A stretch of 64,000 nt of DNA, from assembly GCA_963565915.1 (NCBI GenBank), contig OY751485.1, positions 2,108,001 through 2,172,000 of the forward strand, given 5' to 3'. This stretch comes from Entoloma clypeatum. Taxonomy: Eukaryota; Basidiomycota; Agaricomycetes; Agaricales; Entolomataceae. How positions within the stretch are numbered: the stretch's first letter is position 1; each line of letters opens with the position of its first letter. A model generated the notes under the pieces. The model worked only from the letters and a program-made list of their open reading frames with translations. It was not told where the DNA came from and searched no databases. Shown here one piece after another: positions 42,878 through 52,247 of this stretch. The position numbers and the translations under genes were made by a program.

Positions 42878-43378
42878 TGAACGACGTGACATGGGTCCAT
42901 GCCTTGATGAGGACAGAGTTGGTTCATTATACTTACGCGTTTTGAGGCAATGGTGGAACACGTGGTTACCAGATGCGTGGCTCTCTGGAGTTTTCCTAGT
43001 GATTGGATTTTGTTGTTCTAACCATTAGGCCGAACTCTGCCGTATATTGTAACGAAATAAGTCGTCAATTGGATGCACTTGCTTCGGAACCCCGCACCCA
43101 CAGTGGAGCTGGCTTAAGCTACATATGCACTTTCGGAAGAAAAACGCTAGAGAAATGACTGACGCACGGATGGATTACAACCTCTTCCGCTCTTCTGCAC
43201 TGATCGGCGGATGTTCCAGATGGACGGCTTTGGCCCCAAGCACTCTGAACAATTCCGTCCCCCATTCCTATCGGATGCTGAAATCTTCTCGCGCCGCCAT
43301 GTGGTCTAGTTTTTGCCTATCCTTTCAAAGTGTGCCCTACCCTCCCTCCCTCACTTGCTCTCACTCCTTTTACCCAAA
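42878..43378. other. Intergenic region
   Basis: 500 bp with no supportable gene; the last 60 bp before ATG 43379 are CT-rich, as in many fungal 5' leaders. Confidence 0.4.
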
Positions 43379-43930
43379 ATGGCTCAATCCTTCCCGTTCT
43401 ATATGGTCATATCCTCCCTCATTCTCGTGTTCTCAACCTTAAGCATCGCTTCGCCTTTGAAGAGACAAGAATTCCAGGGCAAGGTCATTTCTCGATTCAC
43501 CTGTTGTCGTCCACCTCGTTCAGTCTTCCATCCCTGCAGGCCACCTGGTTTAATGTTGGTCTCGGCAGTTGCGGAGAGAACAACGTCGATTCGGATTACA
43601 TTGTCGCTATCTCTCCGATTACTTATTCCAAAGGGCTTTATTGTGACAAGGTACCATTGAACTTTACAATGATACTATGCATGTATCTGATGACTTTTGC
43701 GAATACATATAGCAAATATCTATCACTCACGCGACATCTGGCGTCACAGCAATCGCGCAGGTCCGCGATACGTGTCCCAGCTGTGCTCCTGGGGATCTAG
43801 GTACGTCTTTGAGTTTTCCCAACGGATTACACGAGGTAACAAGATCTCACTAGACATGTCCCCCTCCCTCTTCTTACACTTTGAATCTTTGGACGAGGGA
43901 GTCTTCCAAATGGAATGGTGCTTTGTTTAA
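43379..43930 (+). CDS. Secreted double-psi beta-barrel protein (RlpA/expansin-like)
   Basis: Start MAQSFPFYMVISSLILVFST with LSIASPLKRQ: a signal peptide followed by a Lys-Arg pair that could be a Kex2 site. Mature domain: ATWFNVGLGSCGENNVDSDY, IVAISPITYSKGLYCDK, ISITHATSGVTAIAQVRDTC, PSCAPGDLDMSPSLFLHFES, LDEGVFQMEWCFV. The GSCG, CDK, DTCPSC, DLD and EWCFV positions match the RlpA-like DPBB fold of small basidiomycete secreted proteins (barwin/cerato-like group). The expected Asp of the DPBB (DLD) is present. About 127 aa, three introns. Function is likely cell-wall or extracellular; no enzymatic activity is implied by the fold alone. Confidence 0.85.
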
Positions 43931-44573
43931 TTGGTGGACCCAATACTTTGCGCTGAGCAGTCAAGTTACTTTTGCATGAATACTTGGCAAGAAATAAATA
44001 GATGTTGATTCTGCGGAACATTCATTCAAATGAGTGTTGGGACTAGAATACTAGAGTATGTTTGCAGCTCATTTCCAGGGAGGTCTGATTGGCTGGTGAT
44101 CGCTGTGAGCCAATCAAATTGCCTGAAACTTGGCTGGGAACGAGTTGCAAACATACTCTACTCGTGCTAAAGACACAAGAAAGAGAGTAAGATATGTAGG
44201 GAACCACCGACCCCTCGTCACTCCTTTGCAAAAACGGAGCGACGATGTTGGGTGCTAAGACGTCCACCTCGCTCAGGACACGGCCTGACACTCAAACAGC
44301 CGCCTGGATAGAAAGCAGCCATGAGCAACATGGGGAAATGACATGGCCGTGCCGCCGCACGAAGAACCGGAAGAAGAAAAATTGGCTTTATGTATGATCG
44401 AGGACCGTGGAAACATTAGGGCAGGTCTGACGGGACGGATTTCGACGGATTCTCTGCCCCATCGGCAGCGTTACACATGATCTTCCATGTGCGTCCCGTC
44501 TTGCGCCTAGCAAACACACTTCAAACACCTTCCTTTATAACGACCCGCATCAGCCATATTCGTTTCCAGCAAG
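43931..44573. other. Intergenic region containing a MITE
   Basis: Holds the palindromic element at 44052-44160; the rest is without a recognisable feature. It is the upstream region of the GlcNAc kinase gene. Confidence 0.4.
44052..44160. mobile_element. 105-bp palindromic MITE with TA target duplication
   Basis: GAGTATGTTTGCAGCTC (44054-44070) is repeated inverted at 44142-44158 with one mismatch, and both ends are flanked by TA. The interior also folds back (CTGATTGGCTG near 44087 against GAGCCAATCA near 44107), so the whole element is a long imperfect hairpin. Size, TIR and TA flanks fit a Stowaway-like MITE mobilised by a Tc1/mariner-family transposase (inference). Confidence 0.65.
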
Positions 44574-45650
44574 ATGTCTCTTTATTTGTGCGTTGATTGC
44601 GGCGGTTCCAAAACCTCCGCCGCTATCTGCGACATTGCAGGCAACGTTGTCGGGCGCGGCATCGGAGGGCCATCCAATTTTGCGTATCTCACCCCGGAGG
44701 AGTTCATCTCATCTGTAACAGTTGCTATTGCCAATGCACTCAAGACGTGTACTCAACCAACGAAGTCGCCACCCGATACATCACCATTTTCTGCCGCCTG
44801 GTTTGGCGTCTCTGGCGTCGATTCTCCATCTGCGGTCGCAGAAATAACGCCATACATATCAGCTCTTCTCAAACTTCCTCAGGGACCTCGCCTGGTTGTT
44901 TCCAACGATATACACCTCCTCGCTTCACCCCTGCGCATACACCCCGACGTATCCTACGCCGTTACCGTCATTGCCGGCACGGGATCTATAGCTGCCACGT
45001 TGATGGAAACCGATGGGAAGCTGGAGGAGCTCGGACGCATCGGAGGCTGGGGTTGGATGTTGGGAGACGAAGGTGGTGGTTTTCACCTTGGAAGGGAAGC
45101 CATTCGTCAGATCTTGCTTGAGCACGACAAAGCATCCATTGGCGGACCACAACCCCCAGAGAGCTACCTCACTACCCATGTTCTGCGGCGTTTTGGTATC
45201 ACTGATATCATGGAGATATTGCCTATTATTCACCTTCCCGATCCATCTTCAAATAAACAGCTCGGACCAGATTCACCAGCTCATCTTCTGATGCCAAAGG
45301 AGAAGCGTCTTTCTTCCCTGCCCCCGTTGGTCTTTGACGCAGCGTTTGAGCATGGAGATCCGCTTGCATTGAGGATCCTCCACACTTGTGCATCCCACCT
45401 CGCGTCATACATAGTCCTCCTGCTCAGCGATGGCATCCATAAAGCACCTCGAGCGGTCCAGGCTAAGGACAGCGTGATTTGCTTTGGAGGCTCCCTGGTT
45501 GGAATCGAAGCCTATCGCAAGTTGATCCTGGACGATCTAGCACAGAGAGGACATATGTTTCGTTATGTTGAATTTGTTGGAGATGCAGCCGCCGCTGGGG
45601 CGGTCGGACTCGCCACGGCAGCTGGAGCATCTAGAAATGTTCAGGTGTGA
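44574..45650 (+). CDS. N-acetylglucosamine kinase-like (BadF/BadG ATPase family)
   Basis: Single exon, 358 aa. ASKHA-fold sugar kinase: MSLYLCVDCGGSKTSAAICD (phosphate-1 loop with DCGGSKT), GRGIGGPSNFAY, AAWFGVSGVDSPSAV, LVVSNDIHLLASPL (catalytic Asp), VTVIAGTGSIAATLM (phosphate-2), GGWGWMLGDEGGGFHLGREA (GDEGSG-type motif), ICFGGSLVGIEAYRKLILDD (adenosine motif), FVGDAAAAGAVGLAT. All the ATPase blocks are present and the length matches eukaryotic GlcNAc kinase. It would recycle GlcNAc from chitin or glycoproteins to GlcNAc-6-phosphate. Exact hexosamine preference is unproven. It is one of the few intronless genes in the window. Confidence 0.88.
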   Translation: MSLYLCVDCGGSKTSAAICDIAGNVVGRGIGGPSNFAYLTPEEFISSVTVAIANALKTCTQPTKSPPDTSPFSAAWFGVSGVDSPSAVAEITPYISALLKLPQGPRLVVSNDIHLLASPLRIHPDVSYAVTVIAGTGSIAATLMETDGKLEELGRIGGWGWMLGDEGGGFHLGREAIRQILLEHDKASIGGPQPPESYLTTHVLRRFGITDIMEILPIIHLPDPSSNKQLGPDSPAHLLMPKEKRLSSLPPLVFDAAFEHGDPLALRILHTCASHLASYIVLLLSDGIHKAPRAVQAKDSVICFGGSLVGIEAYRKLILDDLAQRGHMFRYVEFVGDAAAAGAVGLATAAGASRNVQV

Positions 45651-45817
45651 GTGACGGCATTCAGAAGGCAACATTTGTGGAAGCGGAGTACATGTGGCGT
45701 TAGTACATATGATTGAATGCGAATTCGATTACTGTCAAAATCAGCCTTGTACATACGAGTCATCCCTTTCAAGGTATTCCCCAGCTTTCTCAATTTTACA
45801 CTTTCTCGATAATACTC

Positions 45818-47535
45818 ATGTTACGCCGCTTCATACGAGTTCTTCAAGTCCTCCTTGTGTTCTATGTCGCCATCGCCGTTCTGTACACAACCAACGTCCT
45901 GATTATTTCTCCACTGCGCTCTGCTGTGTCCATGTTGCTCACTCTTTCTACCGGATCAACTCAATCACGCTGGGATTCAGACTATTCCGAGACCAACCAA
46001 GGAACTAGAAGTCCGCGCGACACGCTCCAACCCTATGATTTGAACCCTCGCTTTCTTCGTTTCTCTGCAGGAGCCATGAAATGGAACACCTCCGATCTAG
46101 CGCTAGCATACGGCCTTGGTTCTACGGATCCTGTCTCGTTGGACGAAGAACTCTTTTTATCCAAGGCGTTTTCGAATTCTATGCGTCCCAGCAAGATCAT
46201 ACCTTATTTTTATCGAGCATCTGGCGCTTTCGATAAAGACGATGTGACAATCACTACTATCATCACCAGCAATCGCTTTCCGGTCTTTCGACGTCTGATT
46301 GAAAGATATCAAGGTGAATTTTCAAGTGTCTTTTCCGACAATTGAGAAAATTTTGAACGGAACAGGACCCATTTCGGCTACTATCCATGTGCGAAACAAC
46401 ACAAGGCAGATTCGAGACTTGGTCAGATCACTTGAGGCTCTCTCTGCTGCATCACAGAAAATGGCGACCCATGTGGATGTGCATCTCGTCATCGACTCTT
46501 TCGACCGACAGTTTAACATGTGGCGTAACATCGCACGTCTTTTTGCCCGAACTGATTATGTGATGATGCTTGATGTTGACTTTTATATTTGCACGGACAT
46601 TCGGAGCGCTATCAAAGGAAATAAATTGGTCACGGACAAGCTTCGGGATGGTCTTGCGGCAATCGTCATTCCTGCCTTCGAATACGTTAAATATTCCGAG
46701 GGAATAGATCCTGCTGTGTTTCCGAGGGACAAGCAGGTTGGTCACTGCATCTGGTGGCTGTATCTTGGTGTTTGCTCAAGGCAGCCCATAGAAACTGCTT
46801 GGCCTCGTGAAATCAAAACGACTTGCGATGTTTCACGCCAGTTGGGCGCCAGGCCACAACAGTACAGATTACAAACGATATTATGCGGCACCTACGGGTG
46901 ATATGTACAAAGTCACACAATATCAGTCCGCGTATGAACCATACGTTGTTATCAAGCGGGAAGGACCACCGTGGTGTGTATTCATTTCTTCTATCGGCTG
47001 TGGCGAAACCTTTTGCAGGTGTGACGAGCGATTCGTGGGATATGGCGGGAACAAGGCAGCGTGTCATTTTGAGATGTATATCTCGGGGATATCATACTTT
47101 GTGCTCTCGGACCATTTTATCATCCATCAAAACCATCGCTACGAAGAAGTCGCGCGCAAGAACGAGGTTCGTTCTCAGCCGAACTCAAGCATTACTTCCT
47201 TGTGCTTACTGAGCATTGATTTTCCCGCGTATCAGCGCAAACACAATCGAAGGGTCTATTTGGATTTTAAGGAGGAGACTTGTCTTCGGTCAGAGTCGCC
47301 GAACTCTGTTCAATGGTGCATATGCTCAGTATGCGGTGGGTTGTTCAGGTATCTCCAAAAATATCAGGACCACAAGCTCCTGAATACGATGGCAGCAACC
47401 AATGCCCAACAAGAGTGCAAGAATATCAAACGGGTCGCGAGGATTGCCGCAGAGGTATTCTTATCATGCGTATGGATGACCTTCATGTTTGACCTACTCC
47501 GTGTCATGTATCTTTAGATGCTCAAGTCAACATGA
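45818..47535 (+). CDS. GT49-type (LARGE-like) type II membrane glycosyltransferase
   Basis: Start MLRRFIRVLQVLLVFYVAIA with LYTTNVLIISPL: a short cytosolic tail and signal anchor, as for Golgi transferases. Catalytic region: TITTIITSNRFPVFRRLIER, YQG | PISATIHVRN, VDVHLVIDSFDRQFNMWRNI, ARLFARTDYVMMLDVDFYIC (DVD = metal-binding DXD), PAVFPRDKQ | KLLGLVKSKRLAMFHASWAP, GHNSTDYKRYYA, YEPYVVIKREGPPW | CDERFVGYGGNKAACHFEMY, SDHFIIHQNH, NRRVYLDFKEETCLR. This is the glycosyltransferase 49 layout, shared with LARGE/B4GAT1. About six introns. The end is uncertain: reading straight gives a stop at 47517; splicing GTATTC...TTTAG gives a shorter tail ending at 47535 (RIAAEMLKST). Confidence 0.82.
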
Positions 47536-47975
47536 CCCGATAAATGCACTCCGAGGAAACTATAACTATCGCGGTCACGGTGAAGATCTAGCGTTTAAAT
47601 GGGTAAATGCGACCAGCCATCCCGGAATTTTGAAGCGCAGACGAAGATCTTTACCAATGAGATGTCCCTGGACTTTGAATTGAACAGGGTTGTACTTTTA
47701 TTGAGTGTTTATGCAAACGTGGTTCCAATGTGTTAGTATGATTTAAGTTCGGAACGAATTTCCGGACCGGACCGAAGGTCCTTCCCCCCCTAACTTCCTT
47801 GTAACCAGAGTGGGGTTCGTCCTCCCCGAAGTCTATCTCTTTCTCTACCATATTTCAAAGCATTCAAAGCCTCCTTTACAGCAGATCCTTGTTTTCCTCT
47901 TTCTAACGGTAAGAGTCAGAAAAATCGCCGGATCTCTGGCAGTAATTGACTAATGAAAGCATAGAGGCTATTATT
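47536..47975. other. Intergenic region
   Basis: 440 bp. A short open stretch (47540-47683) has no start or domain. Nothing further is recognised. Confidence 0.35.
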
Positions 47976-49181
47976 ATGTCACCTAAAATCCTCATCTGCG
48001 GTCGGTAAATCTCGGGGATGTGCACTTTGTTCCATTGCCTCATAAAACCTCAAAGGCACCATCGCCTGGGCGCACGACGACGTCAAGAGATTACTGAGTG
48101 ACGTCGCGGAAATCATCGTAAGTACCGTATAGAGATTCACTAGCCCTATGTTTATCCTCGTTCCGTACAGTACTTGGATTCTGAAAATCGAGCCGACTTC
48201 CTTGCTGCTTGCCGTCTAGGCGGCAAATACGCCGATGTGGTGGGAATTTACCGAGACAACGGATCCGCAGGCAAGATCGGCGTTTTCGACAAGGAGCTCA
48301 TCGACGGCTTATCTTCGAGTGTTAAATGGATTGCACATAACGGTGCAGGATATGATCCAGTCGATGTCCAAGCATGTATCGCGAAAGGTATAACTCCTCC
48401 GTCTTTTTACGCGCGATTGACATAAAGTTGGTCCGTAGGAATCTACCTCTCCAATACACCTGGAGCCGTAGACGATGCCACTGCCACAACAGCGCTTTAC
48501 CTCCTTATTTCCTGCCTGCGCCAGTATTCGGTCGCGGAACGGTCTTTGCGTGCTCTTCAATTTAAACCTGCTGAGCTCGCGAAGAGGAGCCACGATATCA
48601 CAGGCCGTACTTTGGCCATCCTGGGTCTTGGTGGCATTGGGCGCCGTTTTGCGGAACTCGTCCAGCCATTCCCTATGCGCGTCATCTACCATTCCAGGCA
48701 TCGCGTAGAAGACGCGCCATCCTACTGCGAGTACTTTGAAAATATAGAAGAGATGTTGGCTCAGGCAGATGTGCTCAGCGTGCACGTTCCGTTGAGGGCC
48801 GAAACAGTTGGACTTGTTGGAGAGAAGATGATTCGTGCCCTGAAGCCCGGCGCGATCATCATCAACACGGCTCGTGGAAAGGTCATCGACGAGGGAGCGA
48901 TGATCAGAGCTCTGGACGATGGTCACGTAAGTTTCTCCGTTTGATTGGAACGGGTAATTCATAGTAAAGCTCTGCAGCTCTCGTCAGTTGGACTCGATGT
49001 CTTCCCCAATGAACCAGAAGTTAATCCTCGGCTTCTCGAGTTTCCTCAGGTGACGCTTCTGCCCCACATGGGCACAGAAACCCAGGATTCGCAGCGTAAA
49101 ATGGAGGTGCGAGCCCTGACTAATTTGAGGGACTACCTTACCACAGGAATGGGCGAGGATTTGGTCGTGGAGTACAAATGA
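47976..49181 (+). CDS. D-isomer-specific 2-hydroxyacid dehydrogenase (glyoxylate/hydroxypyruvate reductase-like)
   Basis: Exons: MSPKILICG | TIAWAHDDVKRLLSDVAEII | YLDSENRADFLAACRLGGKY, ADVVGIYRDNGSAG, WIAHNGAGYDPVDVQACIAK, G | YLSNTPGAVDDATATTALYL, LISCLRQY, GRTLAILGLGGIGRRFAELV (GxGGIG NAD(P) motif), INTARGKVIDEGAMIRALDD (catalytic Arg in TARG), SVGLDVFPNEPEVNPRLLE (catalytic Glu), VTLLPHMGTETQDSQRKM (catalytic His). About 350 aa, four introns including one just after DDGH. The residues following the glycine motif (HSRHR, with Ser and Arg) suggest NADPH preference, as in glyoxylate reductases (inference). Complete. Confidence 0.9.
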
Positions 49182-49508
49182 GGTATTACTTACGTAATTT
49201 TACAATTTCATGAGGAAATGAATTCATTTGTCAACTTGCTCATCAACGCCAAAGTTCACGATGGTGGGCAAATTTGCAAGAGTTCGTCTTCTCTCAATAT
49301 CTGATCATCCTCGTAGGACGAGCCTCCTCCTCTCGTCCAGGTTACTCAGGCATATCAAAGGCTCACTCGTTCCGAACTCGTTCTTTTCCTCAAAGTTCGC
49401 AAACTTCCTACAAGCGGCACTGACGGGGATCTCGCATCACGCCTAGCACATCATGACCTCCATACATATCACTTTCCGACTATTTCAACTGGACAGCATC
49501 AAGTATTT
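49182..49508. other. Intergenic region
   Basis: About 330 bp; an ATG-initiated open stretch at 49261 is short and unsupported. An upstream exon of the repeat protein may hide here. Confidence 0.35.
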
Positions 49509-50534
49509 TTGCCATCCACCTCATCGAAGCCGCAGAAGATTGGGCAGCTACCTGATCTTCCATTGGAGATGGTGGCTGATATTTTGGAGCAGGTCGGTGA
49601 TTGGGAACTTGCAGAGGCAGTCGGGATCTCGACAACCATACCTCGGCCTCTGGATTGGTCGCGTGCATCGCGTACAGACCATGCGGTAATCACCGGCCAT
49701 GTACAATCGATACGCGCCTCAGATCCTTGCGTACATCCTCCGACAAAAGTTGGTGCTATTACTGCTATTCGGTTCGGTTACGTCAACATCCTGGAGTATC
49801 TGCTTTCAACGTATCATTCTATTTTTCTGTCCATATTCAAGGATGACCTCATACCGATAAAAGCCTCGCGATATGGACGCACCGAAGTTCTCTCATGGTG
49901 GAAACACGGATTCGAACATCATCCCAATTTGATACATCCACCGTCACCGGGGTCTGTGGCTGAAGCTATCAATGCAGCTTCACGGCATGGGAAGCTCACC
50001 TCTCTCGACTGGTGGTTGCACTGGGGACGCCCCATGGAGTATACTGAAGCTGCGCTGGAACAGGCGAGTGCAAGAAATCAGATATCTGTCCTCGATTGGT
50101 GGCTATGTCAGAACAAGCTCACCGGCCTTCCTCTCAAAGTTGGTCGTGTGATGGAGGTGGCATGTACTGCGGGTCACGTCCAAGTTCTTGAATGGTGGGC
50201 TGCTTCCAGATTCGAGCTCAACTATGACCAACACGCTATGCACCAAGCGAGCTGTCATGGAAAAATTGACGTGCTGGACTGGTGGCTGAGGAGCGGCTTA
50301 CAGGTCAAGTATGATCAGGAGGCTTTGATCTGGGCGACCAGGCATAATAGACCTGAAGTGTTGGAATGGTGGGACAAATCTGGCCTTCCAGTCCATTATC
50401 GGATGTGCGATATCGAAGAAGCATTAGAAGAAGCGATAGGAGGCGGGGCTGAAGCTCGAGCATGGTGGAAGAGGAAAGGCGTTGATTTCAATGCTAATGA
50501 TAAGGAATGGATGAAATCGCAAAGCCTGAATTGA
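49509..50534 (+). CDS. Ankyrin-like DWW-repeat protein
   Basis: One long open exon. The first in-frame ATG is 49569, but the preceding KIGQLPDLPLEMVADILEQV reads like an F-box-type N-terminus, so the true start is probably in an upstream exon; the CAG at 49533-49535 could be its acceptor. After about residue 85 come seven repeats of roughly 33-35 aa with a conserved Trp pair: RYGRTEVLSWWKHG, RHGKLTSLDWWLHWGR, ARNQISVLDWWLCQN, TAGHVQVLEWWAAS, CHGKIDVLDWWLRSGL, RHNRPEVLEWWDKSGL, GGGAEARAWWKRKG. The pattern A-x-RHGK-xx-VLDWWLxSGL-x-xxY is an ankyrin-type helix-turn-helix variant. A scaffold or substrate-recognition role is likely; partner unknown. Confidence 0.65.
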   Translation: MPSTSSKPQKIGQLPDLPLEMVADILEQVGDWELAEAVGISTTIPRPLDWSRASRTDHAVITGHVQSIRASDPCVHPPTKVGAITAIRFGYVNILEYLLSTYHSIFLSIFKDDLIPIKASRYGRTEVLSWWKHGFEHHPNLIHPPSPGSVAEAINAASRHGKLTSLDWWLHWGRPMEYTEAALEQASARNQISVLDWWLCQNKLTGLPLKVGRVMEVACTAGHVQVLEWWAASRFELNYDQHAMHQASCHGKIDVLDWWLRSGLQVKYDQEALIWATRHNRPEVLEWWDKSGLPVHYRMCDIEEALEEAIGGGAEARAWWKRKGVDFNANDKEWMKSQSLN

Positions 50535-50995
50535 TTGTAAGTTTCCAGTCATCATTCATAACACTCTCCCATTCCCCGCCGCAGGTTTCATCAGAGTCCT
50601 TTGACGCCGTATGCCAACCCTGCATTTTGATTCCGAGTTTGAAAATGTTGACGTATTCGTTAGCCACTACCCTGCAAATGCTCCACGACGAATGAATATG
50701 ACCATGTTGCTTCCACCATTCTCCTGCTCTGCCTTCGCCCAAGCATTATCAGTCACAACCTGCAGCTGGAGGCTTTCCCCACACCATTACTCAGATCCAT
50801 CGCTCTGCATTGGTAGCCAGACGGGCAGAACGGTCCCCTCAGCCAGCAAATCGGGGCTGGATGCCTGTTTCTGAAGTACAAGTGGATGCGGGCCCCAGTT
50901 TCCGCAAGGAGCGGTATAAACTATTAATTCCATTGGTACTCGGAATGAAGATTGATGCACCATCCAGTTTTGTGCGAGAGGGCCTGCAAAATGCG
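50535..50995. other. Spacer after the DWW-repeat gene
   Basis: No gene supported. Part may belong to the 3' end of the minus-strand gene described at 50996-51600. Confidence 0.3.
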
Positions 50996-51600
50996 TCAGG
51001 TTTGACATAGATGCAAAGGGAATCCCCCAACCTGGGAATCCCCTTCATTGGAACTCTCGTCTACCCAGACCATGAGGTGCGTAATCTGCCGAAGGAACCC
51101 ATGTCCTTCAGTCAGCGTCAATGAATTCCACCTCCGATTATTCCCCGCGAAGATCACCCGCTGGCACAACGAATCTGGCGACACCCTGAGATCTGGACTC
51201 GGAAATTCACCATCTAATATGTTCAACGGAACCCAAGTCAATCCCAACCGACCCAGCACCACATAAGAAGTGCGTAATCGAGCCGGCTCTGGGGTGGTTC
51301 GTCTGCAAGAGGTTACCAGCTCATAGTCATCGAACGAGTCTCGTTGATCCAAAGCAAGACGCGACCCTGTTCTGGGAACTCCTGTTGCTGGACTGGATCA
51401 AGGTGGTATGGTTTTTTTTTCGAATGAAGAACTACTCTCTGAAGGAGATTAGGCCTGCGCGCCGTGATGATACTGAGGCGTGATATGAGCGGGGACACGA
51501 AGCAGAACCGAAAGCGTCGTCCTGGAACTTCGTTTGTTGCTGCCAGGCGGATAATTTGGAGAGCCACCTTAATTAGAAGTTCGGTAAATTTGAATGACAT
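50996..51600 (-). CDS. Possible unrecognised gene, exons uncertain
   Basis: Two open stretches on the minus strand look coding. The first (51313-51600) starts MSFKFTELLIKVALQIIRLA and contains RRFRFCFVSPLISRLSIITA. The second (50996-51352) contains LRTSYVVLGRLGLTWVPLNI, RVIFAGNNRRWNSLTLTEGH and GFLRQITHLMVWVDESS. They overlap in different frames, so an intron near 51310-51350 would be needed (GTAACC lies next to the first stop). The hydrophobic pattern is reminiscent of F-box/LRR-like fungal proteins, but no family can be named. Confidence 0.3.
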
Positions 51601-52247
51601 CTTTCTGGTGTGATTCCTGACGTGTTATTAAGGAAAGAAGGTTCTTGTCTTGGGCTTTATACACCAGGCATAAATTGTGCACTGTCGAAGCCTGCGGCCA
51701 TATTTATGTTTGGTGCTATCCATCAGCTCTCCATTTCATAATGACCGACGTCCGTTATCTTCGCTCATTTCGAGATGAAACCCCACCCGACTACAATCGG
51801 TGTATCGTTATTCATATCCAAACGTGTTGCCGCATTGGGCTTCTTTCCATCTTTTGCGGCAACAATGTCGTCTGCCGTGTTAGGCAACATCCCGCCTCTC
51901 GACACCACGATTGTTTTTTTCTTACGCAGGTTTGGAACTTCAATAAGTTGATCGTTTGACGTTGACCTGCAAAGCTGATGTGGCAAGTCTGTCAGATCAT
52001 AAGACTTTATATTTTGATGTCCAAACTCCACAACACCGACCGAACGATCAATCCGACGATGACTTATCAAACAGCCAATGAATTATTACATTTTTCATTC
52101 ATGCTATCATTGATAACGGAAGGTCATCCGCGAGTGTCGCTGGGGATGAGTAACTTGGTATTGCATTGGATATAAAGGTCTGAAGATCTATTAATATGGT
52201 GTTCTCTAATTGCACACCTCGAAAATTATAACCATCTTACATCGACT
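51601..52247. other. Intergenic region upstream of the aldo/keto reductase
   Basis: 650 bp without a supportable gene. TATAAAGG occurs at about 52170, 78 bp before ATG 52248, a plausible TATA box. Confidence 0.4.

Noticed and set aside
47489..47683. Short open frame after the GT49 gene
   Set aside because: No ATG-supported start and does not continue the GT49 domain; left as intergenic.
49228..49446. 72-codon open frame between the dehydrogenase and the DWW gene
   Set aside because: Short, no domain, unsupported start; could at most hide an upstream exon.
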